A DNA stretch of 64,000 nucleotides. Source: Protula sp. h YS-2021 (lineage: Eukaryota > Annelida > Polychaeta > Sabellida > Serpulidae). The DNA lies in contig OX457027.1 in assembly GCA_949752745.1 (NCBI GenBank), positions 76,935,214 through 76,999,213 on the forward strand, read 5' to 3'. Made by a program: the position numbers and the translations under genes. The first letter of the stretch is position 1; each line of letters begins with the position of its first letter. Below the pieces are notes generated by a model. It had not been told where the DNA came from and made no database searches. It was given only the letters and a program-made list of their open reading frames with translations. Shown piece after piece: positions 36,701 to 49,741 of this stretch.

Positions 36701-39700
36701 ATGTTTGCACTAATCAACGTGTAAATACCTCAGTTGAAGTAACCTCTGCTGAAGTAATGTGACGTCTTTCTCTCAAAACCCGCAGTGAGTGACAGCTTTT
36801 AACTGCGCAACATCAAAACTCGACATCACTCGTCACACTGTGTTTACAGCATGTTTGTATTTTTCGTAAAGATGGCTGTGGGAAACAGAAATAAAAACAC
36901 ACGAAAAACTAGAGGTGTGTCGGTTCGGAGCACGAATGCCCCGCCTGGCGGATAGTCAGTGACATAATCTTAGTTTGAGGGATGTGATTCTTCTTGAAGA
37001 AAGAATGAATAAGCACCTAACTGCAGTAAAATTGCCTAAGTTCGAAGGCTAATTTCGACTGAATAAACGCCTCGTCGGACAAACAGAAGACGTCCTGCAC
37101 TAATTCAATGTATTAGAAACAATAATCTATAAACAAATAAATCACCAAACAAATATGTAGTGAGGTGTGATCCACAAAACTTAGTACATAAAACATCTAA
37201 TTACAGTAAAATTGTTTAAACCCCATTGACGACCGAATAAAGACCTCGTCGGACAAAAGGACGACGTCCTGTGCCTGGGATGGTGGAGAGGGACTATGTG
37301 GGTCTGTGCCTGGGGTGGTGGGGAGGGATTTTGTGAGTCTGTGGACCTGTCCTCGGGGTGGTGGGGAGGGACTGTGGGCCTGCCCCCGGGGTGATGGGGA
37401 GGGACTTTGTGGGTCTGTGGGCCTGTCTTCGGGGTGGTGGGGAGGGATTATGTGAGTCTGTGGACCTGTCCTCGGGGTGGTTGGGAAGGACTATGTCGGT
37501 CTGTCCTCGGGGTGGTGTGGAGGGATTATGTGGGTCTGTGGACCTGTCCTCGGGGTGGTTGGGAGGGACTGTGTGGGTCTGTGGATCTGTCCTCGGGGTG
37601 GTGGGGAGGGACTGTGTGGGTCTGTGGACCTGTCCTCGGGGTGGTGGGGAGGGACTATGTGGGTCTGTGGACCTGTCCTCGGGGTGGTGGGGAGGGACTA
37701 TGTCGGTCTGTCCTCGGGGTGGTGTGGAGGGATTATATGGGTCTGTGGACCTGTCCTCGGGGTGGTGGGGAGGGACTATGTCGGTCTGTCCTCGGGGTGG
37801 TGGGGAGGGACTGTGTGGGTCTGTGGACCTGTCCTCGGGGTGGTGGGGAGGGACTGTGTGGGTCTGTGGACCTGTCCTCGGGGTGGTGGGGAGGGACTAT
37901 GTGGGTCTATGGGCCTGTCCTCGGGGTGGTGGGGAGGGACTATGTGGCTCTGTGGGCCTGTCCTCGGGGTGGTGGGGAGGGATTATGTTTGTCTGCGGTT
38001 CTGATGTAAAATACCAGTTGCTGAAATCTCACGAAAACAATACGGCAGCGTAAAAATTGGAGGCTTTTTAAATCCACGACTGCTGCACGGTTGGGAGTAT
38101 TCTGTCATCTTTTTGCCATTATATAAGCTAGTTCTCGGTTTCGAGTGCGCATGCTCAGTAGAGGAAACTCGCAAGATTCCAGTGAGGAAAACTCTTAAAA
38201 AAAAAAAAGCACTAAAAGTTGATTTCCTGTTACGTGTCGTATCTTTGAGGTATCAAAACGTTATTCGAATTTTCGAAAATTTATTCATGACATTATTTTG
38301 ATGGGTTTCTAACACAAAAGAACGCTGATTTTGATGCATTGCTCCATATTGATTTGTATGTTTCTCTGGTTCTGCGTTTATACCCCAAAAACTGGAGTTC
38401 TATTTATTTTTTTTTTGCTTAAATCTCGCGGCCGAAACTGAAACTGTGAATCCACTAATTTAAAATTAAAATTGAGAATTTCATTTTTATATATGAAAAC
38501 AACACTTGTTATTTCAATATATTTCAATATATTTCAATTCGTACGTTTACATAGAAATGAATGGGTCCCAAAATCGGGACCGACGGAATTAGTACGAATT
38601 AGCCGAGGGACCGAATTAACCGAGGACGAATTAAAAAGGGGCCCCTGTACTTAAGTGTTATTAGCCCAGCTTACGTTACACGTAAGCTGGGGTATTCCTA
38701 TCGGTTTGCGCGTGGCGTCCGTTAGTTAGTTAGTTAGTTAGTTAGTTGTTTATTTAGTAAACTTTGGTTCAAAATGCATCTCCTCCTACAATTTTAATCC
38801 GATGTCATTTATTTTTGGTATGAGGCATCCCTAAGGGGTCATGCATACGGCTTGTGCTTTTTTAGTCGATCGGGTTATTTTTGAATTTTTGGCGAATTTT
38901 TGAAGAAAAAAATTTAAAACGTATCTCCTCCTACATTTTTTATCCGATTTCATTTATTTTTGGTATGAGGCACCCCTAAAGGGTCGTGCATACGGCTTGT
39001 GCTTTTTTAGCGAATAATTTTTGTATTTTTGGTGAAATTTTGTGCGTTTTCAGTCGATCGGACCATTTTTTAGTGAATTGGAAAACTTTTGAATTTTTTT
39101 CTGAATTTTTGAAGAAAAAAAAAATAAATGAATCTCCTCCTACAGCGCATAAACGTAAGTTAAATAAACATGCGCATTGGTTCGAAATGTGAACCGCGCA
39201 TCGAAGGAAGATAAATAAACATGCAAACTGGTCCAAAGTAAGCACCGACCGCGCATCAGCGCAAGCTAAATAAACATGCGCACTGGTTCGAAAAAAGAAC
39301 CACGCATCGACGCAAGTTGAATAGACATGCGCAGTGGTCCGAAATGCGAACCGCGCATCAATGCAACCTAAAGAAACATGCGCACTGGTCCGAAATGCGA
39401 ACCGCACATCGAGGCAAGTTAAATAAACATGCACACTGGTCCGAAATGCGAACTATTCAAAATAAGAACAGCGCATCAGCACAACTTAAATAAACACGCA
39501 CACTGGTCCAAAATAAGAACCGTGCATCAACTCAAGTTAAAGAAATATGCGCATTGGCCTGAAATAAGAACCGCGCTTCGACGCACGTTAACTAAACATG
39601 CACAGTGGTTGGGAATGCGAACCATACGCCAACGCAAGTTAAATAAACATTTGCACTGGTCCAAATTAAGCACCACGCATGAACGCAAGTTAAATATGCC

Positions 39701-42700
39701 AACTGATCCGAAAAAAGAACTGAAACCAAGGAAACATGCGCACTGGTCTGAAATGAGAACCACGCATCAACACAAGTTAAATAAACATCCGCAATGGTCC
39801 GAAGTGCGAACCGCACATCGAGGCAAGTTAAACAAACATGCGCACTAGTCCGAAAAAGAACCAGGCATCGACGCAAGTTGAATAGACATGCGCAGTGGTC
39901 CAAAATGAGAACCGCGCATCGACGCAAGTTGAATAGATATAAAAGTCGGACTTCGTCGGGACTTAAATAATATGCGTACCGGTCGGAAATTCAACGCAAG
40001 TTATATGAACCTGTGCACTGGTCCGAAATGCGAACCGCACATCAACGCAACCTAAAAAATCATGAGCACTGGTCAGAAATGTGAACCGGATATCAATGCA
40101 AGTTAAATAAACATGCACACTGGCCCGAAATGCCAACCACGCATCAACATAAGTTAAATAATCATGCGCGCTGGTGGAAAATGCGAACCGCTCATCGACG
40201 CAAGCTAAATAAACAAACACACTGCTCAGAAATGGGAACCGAGCATTAACGCAAGTTAAAAAAAACAAAAAAACATGCGCACTGGTCTTAAATACGAACC
40301 GCACATCGACACAAGCTAAATAAGCAAGCACACGGGACCAAAATTAGCACCGTTCATCAACGAGTTAAATAAACATGCGCACCGGTTCGAAATGCGAACT
40401 GCACATTACCGCAACTTGAATAACATGCGTACTATTCAAAATAAGAACTGCGCACCAGCACAACTTAAATAAACATGCGCACTGGTCCAGAATAAGAACC
40501 GCGCATTAACTCAAGTTAAAGAATTATGCGCATTGGCCTGAAATAAAAACCGCGCATCGATGCACGTTAAATAAACATGCGCAGTGGTTCGAAATGCGAA
40601 CCACGCGCCAACATAAGTTAAATAAACATTTGCACTGGTCCAAACTAAGCACCGCGCATGAACGCAAGTTAAATATGCCCACTGATCCGAAAAAGAGAAT
40701 CGCGCATCAACTTAACCCAAAGAAACATGCGCACTGGTCTGAAATGAGAACCACGCATCAACACAAGTTAAATAAACATGCGCAATGGTCCGAAATGCGC
40801 ATCGACGGAAGTTAAATAAACATGCGAACTAGTCCAAATTAAGCACCGCCTATCACCGCAAGTTAAACAAACGTGCGCACTAGTCCGAAAAAGAACCAGG
40901 CCTCGATGCAAGTTGAATAGACATGCGCAGTGGTCCGAAATGAGAACCGCGCATCGACGCAAGTTGAATAAACATGCGCACTGGTCAGAAATGGGAACCG
41001 AGCATTAACGAGCATTAACGCAAGTTAAAAAAACATGCGCACTAGTCCTAAATGCAAACCGCACATCGACAAGTTAAATAAGCAAGCACACTGGACCAAA
41101 ATTAGCACTGTGCATCAACGCAAATTAAATATACATGCGCACCGGTTCGAAATGCGAACTGCGCAGTAACGGAACTATTCAAAAAAAGAACTGCTCATTA
41201 GCACAACTTTAAAAAATGCGCACTGGTCCAGAATAAGAACCACGCATCAACTCAAGTTAAAGAAATATGCGCATTGGCCTGAAATAAGAACCGCGCATCG
41301 ACGCAAGTTAAATAAACATGCGCAGTGGTCTGAAATTCGAACTGCTCAACAACGCAAGTTGAATAAACATGCGCACTGTTGTCCGACATGCGAACCGCGC
41401 ATCAACGCAACCTAAGGAAACTTGTGCACTTGTCCAAACTAAGTACCGCTATCAACGCAAGTTAAATAAACATGCGCAGTGGTCTGAAATAAGAACCGTG
41501 CATCGATGCAAGTTAAATAAACATGCGCACTGATCCGAAATAAGAACCGCACATCAACACAAGGTAAATAAACATGCGCACTGATCCGAAATAAGAACCG
41601 CACATCAACACAATGTAAATAAACATGCGCACTGGTCCAAAATGCGAAAAGCGCATCAACGCAAGTTAAACTAGAACTGTATTTCGCTAGCAAAATGTTA
41701 AGCATTTGACAAACATTAAAACGCGAAAATACTTCCTTCAGTGGGTTATTTCTTGAATAATATAAAGTATTTTACAACATGCATACAGTGTCTTATACAA
41801 CTATGTACAGAGCTTATGGCACAGCATGTATGCGGCTTATAATATTCTACAAACTCGGACCACTGTCAAGGAAAAAACTCCATAGGTTGATAACTTAGTA
41901 CCAGCTAAATATATTAGCAAACAACACAGCTTGAATACGTCTTATAAGTCGAGTAGTGTTTGGTTTCTGTTGACTTAAGGTTTGATTAACTGATCACGCA
42001 TACACTGTGTTATCTGTTTACGCAGTGAGAGCTCGCACAAAGCTTAGCAACAGTGTCTGGTAATCTGTGCTATACGTTAAATGCTCCACATTTACTTGCA
42101 AAAAATACACTCTTTTCACAGGGCGTTGTAACAAAGAAAACGAAATCAAAGACGAAAATAAAAAGTGACATGCACTCGTTCAGATCAAGCTCTTCATAAG
42201 TCCCAAGTTTCATGGTCCTAGGGCCCATAGTATCAGAGAAGAAGACACAAAAATCGGAAAACTGTCAAGAAGAAAAAAAGGACGAACGGCTGCTCGCACA
42301 AATTTATATAACCCTTGCAAGCCAAAGGCTTGTCAAGTGTTAATAAACATGTGTACTGTTCCAAAATGAGAGCCGCGCATCAACGCAAATTAAAGAAACA
42401 TGCGCACTTGTCTGAATAAGAATCGAGGCAAGTTACATAAATATGCGCGAGCGTTGTTCGAAGATATCTATGGCAGACTATGCAGTCTATCAGACCATTT
42501 TTCTGGGAAACAAATCTTTGTATGCATTTATCGGTCTATGTTCTGGTCCGGTGCTAAATTAATTATTTAGCTAGCTCTTCGCCATCTCATCTTTTGAAGC
42601 CCAATTTTTCAGGGAAATTCCCTTGCTCATGCACGCTGGAAGTGGCCTTATTGCTTTTCGTAAGCTGGGACTTTGTCCTTGGACAAACTTGTTTTAATAA

Positions 42701-45700
42701 ACTAACAGACTAATCGATTAATTCCAATCAGAATATCAAGAAATCTTGCGTGACAGTTCGCCATCTTTAAAAAAAATAGATCTACTGGTTGAAGAAAATG
42801 GTGTGTAAAATGTGGTGAGGTCAAACTTCGAGTTATTAAGGTGACGGTGACAGTTGACTTTTGTGCATGAAACGGGTGTAGTCCTGGTTAATAAGACCAA
42901 TGGTTCAGTGACTGGAGATTTTGTTTGCCTTGGCTCTCTCTGCCTTACTTTGCTGGTTATGTCTGAATTTTTACGTTAAAAATATTACAGAAATATTTTA
43001 TGAAGGAAAAAAAATGATACTGTCAGAAGTGGGATTCGAACCCACGCCGGGAGAACCCGACTGCGACCTGAACGCAGCGCCTTAGACCACTCGGCCATCC
43101 TGACATGTGGTTGATGAGTGCCTTATGTAGTCGACGAGTTCATTATGACACAAATTATCGGTGATTTCCATGCTCTCGGCGAAGGCTTAATGCGAATACT
43201 GAATCGATTCCCCTGTTGTGCTTAAAACATGGGAATGATTACCTTTTAAGGCATTGATATATTTATAGATATTGGAACGCTTTTACTACTGAAATGTCAG
43301 ACAGAAAATAAACAAGATACAGTTCTTTAATTAACCTCAGACTTGTGATCTTAGCTCCGTGTTTTGACGTTGTATGTGTCCCCCTGTGACTCTCCGTCAG
43401 CTATACTTGATGGTTTCAGCTGAATGTGAATCGTTTGATTTACATTCATGATTCTATACGTAGCTTGAAATGACGAAAATTACACTTATTCAGGAGTCGT
43501 CAAGAGTCAGGCTTTCAGTGTGGATCAATGTCGGAGAATAAACCGATAACACCGTTCCAACTTTGTTAGAGGCTGGCACTGTGCCTTATGTATTAAGTGA
43601 ATCGTTGCGTGTTTCAGGCCTTAATCACACTCCTGCAGGGAGACCGCTTCGCTAATTGCAATTCCATCATTATATACTGCACACGGCGGGAAGAAACAGA
43701 CCGCGTGGCCACCCTCATCAGAACCTGTTTGAAAGATATCAATACGGAGGAGCCTGCGAGTGACCTTGCCCCCGAGCCGACGCCTAAAGGAAAGGGCAGA
43801 GGGCGGAAACGTGAGGGAATTGTTTGCCAGATAATGGGTAGCGGGCGGAAACGTGAGGGAATGGTTTGACCTGATAAAGGGCAGAGGGCGGAAACGTGAG
43901 GGAATTGTTTGACATGATAAAGGGCAGAGGGCGGAAACGTGAGGGAATTGTTTGACATGATAAAGGGCAGAGAGCGGAAACGTGAGGGAATTGTTTGACC
44001 TGATAAAGGGCAGAGGTCGGAAACGTGAGGAAATTGTTTGACATTATAAAGGGCAGAGGTCGGAAACGCGAGGGAATTGTTTGACCTGATAAAGGGCAGA
44101 GGGCGGAAACGTGAGGGAATTGTTTGATCTAAATCGTGATAAAGGGCAGAGAGCGGAAACGTGAGGGAATTGTTTGACCTGATGAAGGACAGAGGGCGGA
44201 AACGTGAGGGAATTGTTTGATCTAAATCATGATAAAGGGCAGAGGGCGGAAACTTGAGGGAATTGTTTGACCTAACGCATGATAAAGGGCAGAGGGGGAA
44301 ACGTTAGGGAATTGTTTGACCTGATAAAGGGCAGAGGAAACGTGAGGGAATTGTTTGACCTAACACATGATAAAGGAGAAGTTGTTTATTTCAGTAATGT
44401 GTTCATTTCGATTACAGTTCAGTTAATATATTCCCTGTTCTGTTATGAGTTAGAACAGAGATAATTTTAAGAGAAAGTAGTACGATATATCGAAAATGAT
44501 AGGGTAGTTTGGCGGGGGGGGGGGGGGGGAGGCTGGAGCTGATGATGTCATCGCTGAGTGTCTTTACGTGTGTCATATGTAGTTCGTGGGTGGGCAAAAA
44601 GTTGTCCTGTTAAAAAGTATTCTACATATTAAATTAAAAGTTTCAATCGGTACATTGACGATTTTCCTATTTTGCTTACAGCCAAAAAGCCCGCCAAGCC
44701 AAAAAGCGCGGGCGACGCGGAATGCTACCACGCGGGGCTGAGCGCGGCGGCGCGCCGACGCGTACAGAACGCCTTCATGTCGGGCCGGCTTCGGATCGTC
44801 GTCGCCACCGTGGCGTTCGGCATGGGGCTCGACAAGCGTGACGTGAGGGGCATCGTGCATTACAACCTGCCCAAGAGCTTCGAGAGCTACGTGCAGGAGA
44901 TTGGGAGGGCGGGGCGTGACGGACAGCCCGCCCACTGTCACCTCTTCCTTGATCCCAGGGTGAGCTCATGCTGTGAAAACATTCCGTGTGAAATATTTTT
45001 ATTCCCGCCCCCCAAAAAATCGAAAAGAGGATTATCCAAAAAATATATGCAAAGTTCTGGACTGTCCGTTTCAGAAATTGTAAATATAATAATGTTTTGG
45101 CATTAAAATGAATTTTCCGGGCGAACTGAGCCTTCTTTGTACCGAATAGCTTCTTACTGCTTCTGACGCGAGGGACTACCTCGAAAGTAACCTAAAAAGT
45201 TAGTAAATTTGTGTGCTGACCGAGTGCTGGTATGCTTCTGAGGGATTTTGTAAAAAATTTCAACTGTTAAAAATAAAATGCTTAAAATGTATATTTGTAA
45301 GATTTTTTGTTTTGTCTTTTGTAGAAAATCTTCAAATTTATGTCACATGCAATCGGGGTAACCCGCCTTTTCATGAACGGATTGGCTTAGCTTTCCCGCA
45401 AGCTCTATTCTACAAACTAACTGCCCATCTCAAGGCATGGCGGATTGCCTAGAATATCTCGACTGTCATATACAGGCCATCGTAGAGAGCACAACCCCCA
45501 ACCGGAATTGTGACCTTGAAATTGGGTCAAGGTCAGAATCAAAATAATGTGCAACTACCCACTATAGTAGGTCATCCATACACCAAATATAATAGGAAAT
45601 GGGTTATCAGGGTGGGACTAACAAAAATGGACGGACAGACGGACGGATAACACTCAAACCTTTAATGCCCTTTCGGGACTAAAGCCCCGTGCTGGGGGCT

Positions 45701-47825
45701 AAAAAGCATTTCCGCCCCCTGCCCTTTCTGGTAATTTCTATGTGTTCCTCCTTACAAAGTTCACCATGTGATTATGCTTTTCCCCTTTTCTAATTATGGA
45801 CCTATTGGTTAATGGATTTTTTTTTTGGCCTAAATGTGTGATAAAAACGGTTGGTACACGGAAGTTTTGTACTAATTATTCAACAATTCGAATTAATCGA
45901 AATAACTGTATTTGTTGCTAGAGCCAAGACATGCAAGAACTGAAGCGGCACATTTATTCTAACACCGTGGACAGGGTGACGATAAAGAAGTTGGTGAGGA
46001 AAGTGTTCCCGCCCTGCCGCTGCCGAGAACTGCGCGCCAAACACGAGCAGACGACACAGCAGGTCAGCGCGGTAAAGTGCGAACGGCCTTATGGCGCGGT
46101 AAAGTAATCACGGCCTTATGGTGCGGTAAAGTAATCACGGCCTTATGGTGCGGTAAAGTATTCACGACCTTATGGCGCGGTAAAGTATTCACGACCTTAT
46201 GGTGCGGTAAAGTAATCACGGCCTTGTGGCGCGGTAAAGTATTCACGACCTTATGGCGCGGTAAAGTATTCACGACCTTATGGTGCGGTAAAGTAATCAC
46301 GGCCTTATGGTGCGGTAAAGTAATCACGGCCTTATGGTGCGGTAAAGTACTCACGGCCTTATGGCGCGGTAACGTAATCGAGGCCTTATGGTGCGGTAAA
46401 GTAATCACGGCCTTATGGTGCGGTAAAGTACTCACGGCCTTATGGCGCGGTAAAGTATTCACGGCCTTATGGTGCGGTTAAGTAATCACGACCTTATGGT
46501 GCGGTAAAGTACTCACGGCCTTATGGCGCCTTAAAATATTCACGACCTTATGGCGCGGTAAAGTACTCACGGCCTTATGGCGCGGTAAAGTAATCACGGC
46601 CTTATGGTGCGGTAAAGTACTCACGGCCTTATGGCACGGTAAAGCAATCTCAGCGTTTTGGCGCTGTAAAGTAATCATAACGTTATGGCGCGGTAAAGTA
46701 ACAACAGTATTATAGCGTAGTAAAGTAATCATAACTTACAGCATAGCAATCACGGTGTATTGGCACAGTACAGTAATCGCGGCGTTGTGAAGAAATAACA
46801 ACATTAAAGCGCATTAATGTAAACAAATCATTCGAGCGCATTAAAGTAATCACAGCGCTCTGGCAGTGTGAAGTAATCACATCACTAGAAGGTAGTAAAG
46901 TAGTCACAGTGTTAGAGCTCGGAAAAAACAATCATATGGTTTCAGAGCGTTCAAGTTATCACAGCGTTACAGCTGGGGGTGGTGTCGGTAAGATAGCTCA
47001 GATCTTGATTTGCACGAAATACTAGTATATTATAAGGTTTTACATGCAAGTTAAGACTTGCCGTGTAAATGCCTGACACGTGTATGATTTGTTTACATGT
47101 GCGTGGCACAGAGCGAGCACGGGTATGACTGCTCGGAGCCGTGGGAGGACGTGGGTAAGACAGTAGACGACAAGCGCGTGTGCCCGGGTCACGAGCGCAC
47201 CATGAGCATCGAGTCCACCGTGCAGCTCCTTGATATGAGGGAAGAAGGTAGGTGGTTGTTCAGATAATGGTGGCGTAATTTTATTCAAAATAGGCCAAGG
47301 TGTGGGCAGGCTGTGGCTTCATCGTTCGCTCTCCTACGGGGTTGTATCGATCTTCAGATTTCACGTAAATTCCGCCTGTCCCTTACGATCGCTTTTTTAT
47401 GCCTGCGTAATTCTGAGAAAACGAATACGGGGCTAAGACAAAGTAATGCTGCTGAAGAAGGCTGTTGCTATAGTTTTACACTGGAGTAAGAATTTATTGA
47501 CGGGAAAAATTAAAAAATACATAAATCGAAATTCACCTCTTAAAGGTAATGATTGTGTGAATGCTTGACTTCAGTTTTAAAATGCAGCTGTAGGTATACA
47601 GTCTAAAGTGTGTTAATTATTTTGTTGACGTATGGAGGCGCTGTATTTCAGGCATATCCACACTGCTCTGCTACCTGGAGTTGCACCCCCAGCGGTGGGT
47701 GGAGAATCTACAGAACGTGTACGGCACGTGTGCGGTGCAGTGCTACGGTGGACCCAGGCAGCTGCAGCAGATCGCCAAACAGGTCTCTCTCTCTCTCTCT
47801 CGCTCTGTCTGCCTGCCTGCCTGTC

Positions 47826-47864
<39 letters not shown>

Positions 47865-49709
47865 TCCTCTCTCTGTCTCTCTTGTCCCTGTCCCTCTCCG
47901 TTTCTCTGCCCCTCCTTCTCTCTCTCCCACTCTCTGTCTGTCTCTCTCTCGCTCTCCGTCACCCCTCTGTCTTTCACCCTCTCTCCCTCTCTCTCTCTCT
48001 CCCCTCCCTTCCCCTTCCTCTCTCTGCCGCACCTCCCGGCCTTTCTCGCTCTCTCTCACCTCCTCTTTCTTTCTCTCCTCCCCCCTTCTCTCTCTCTCTC
48101 ACTCACTGACCGCCATTGTTTACCCCACTCAGTGCCCACCAGTGGCGGTGGCCATCGCGCAGCAGAAGAAGTGCGGCATCTCCCACGCCCGGAGCAACAA
48201 GCTCGAGTTCTCCGTCGTCGACGTCAGCGACAGCATGGGCTGGGAGTCCGGCCCCGTCAAGCGCGAACTCAAGATGCTCCAGTGGACGTTTGGTGGGTAC
48301 AGACGCTTGTAATAATGACCCCCCCCCCCCCCCCCCCTGTCTCGAGCCTCCCTGCCCCTGCTAATGCCATATGGATATTACTTGTATTGGTTCTGCTTCT
48401 GTGGTGTTATCTCATTATTAAATATGCTGGGTAGTCTAGAGAAACACAGTTATTGAATTTCTCTTCTTTGAAACTGGTTTCCAATATATTTGTGGCTCAA
48501 GGGGTGAAAAATATCTGAAAAAAATCACTGTTTTTAGCTGAACTCTTTTCGCGGATTGTGGGATGAGAATATACTTAGAAACTGAAATTCATAGAGAAAC
48601 TACAACCTCATTTTGCTAGCGAAATGTTAAAACACTTGACAAAAATTAAAACGCAAAAATAGTCCTTCAATGGGTTATTTCTTGAATAATATATTGCAAA
48701 CAACACAGCTTGAATACGTCTTATAAGCCGAGTAGTGTTTGGTTTTTGTTGACTTAAGGTTTTATTGACTGATCAGGGATATGCCGTGTTATCTATTTAC
48801 GCAGTGAGAGCTGGCACAAAGCTGAACAACTGTGTGTTCTGTGCTGTGCGTTAAATACTCCGCATTTACTTGCAAAAAATACACTCTTTTCACATGGCGT
48901 TTTAACAAAGAAAACGAAATCGAAGACGAAAATAAAAAGTGACATGCACACGTTCAGATCAAGCTCTTCATATTCCCAAGTTTCATGGTCCTAGGGCTCA
49001 TAGTGTCAGAGAAGAAGAAGACACAAAAAATCGGAGAACTGTCAAGAAGAAAAAAAAAGGACGAACGGCTGCTCGCACAAATTCACATATCCCTTACAAT
49101 CCAAAGGCTTGTCAAGTGTTAAATAGTTTTGGAAACAAGTTTTCCTCAGCCGTTCGTGTTGGGTGTTCACGTGTGTTGCAGTAACGAATGTCGGGCTTCC
49201 GATTTATTCCGAATTATTCCGATTCATCCATTTTCTGGCGAGAGCTGCGGGGGTTTTTCTTGTTTGAAATTACAAAGAACGATTTAGCTAAAATATATAA
49301 TAATAATAATTTTTTTCAGAGTATTTGACTTAATTATAATGAAATTTTAATTGTTTATAAATGCAACTCATCTCTTAAGAAAAACATAAGTGAAGTTGTC
49401 GAGTGGTTTCTCCATTAATAGGCCAGCGTTATGTTCTTATCCTCCAGGTGTTAATGGGCCAGAGAAAACGGGCGTGCTGGTAGAATTCTCCGATTTATCC
49501 TTTCACTTACGCTCGGTGGGCGATTTGACCAATGAGGAAGTGGACGGCATTGTGGGATTTCTGGCCGAGAGAATGGAAACACAAGAGCGGACGGAGCTTG
49601 GTCAGCTGCAGAATTTCCATGACATTTTACACAGGTAAAGCTTAAATTTTGATTTTGTTCGTGCTCGGCATTTCAGGTAATTATGTTTTGTTCTTTTGGG
49701 CGAGGTGTT

Positions 49710-49741
<32 letters not shown>

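Noticed and set aside
37358..38053. Overlapping 231-, 200- and 175-codon frames, Gly/Trp/Cys-rich
   Set aside because: They are translations of the 43-bp minisatellite in all three frames; the unit simply has no stop codon.
38976..41705. Repeat-rich frames on both strands, such as [14 protein letters not shown]
   Set aside because: 51-bp array (multiple of three) produces periodic peptides; strong unit divergence and intronic location argue against coding.
43614..44044. Minus-strand frames with repeated [10 protein letters not shown]
   Set aside because: Reverse strand of the exon 14 donor minisatellite.
31446..44375. CRISPR-like arrays
   Set aside because: The units are contiguous tandem repeats (169, 51, 43 bp) without unique spacers, in a eukaryotic intron.
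46064..46481. Long frames on both strands with a repeating [13 protein letters not shown] pattern
   Set aside because: 27-bp array (multiple of three) translated; intronic.
47610..48434. 274-codon Ser/Leu-rich frame, and Arg/Glu-rich frames on the other strand
   Set aside because: They run through the CT-rich intron 18; the real content is RECQL4 exons 18 and 19 in defined frames.
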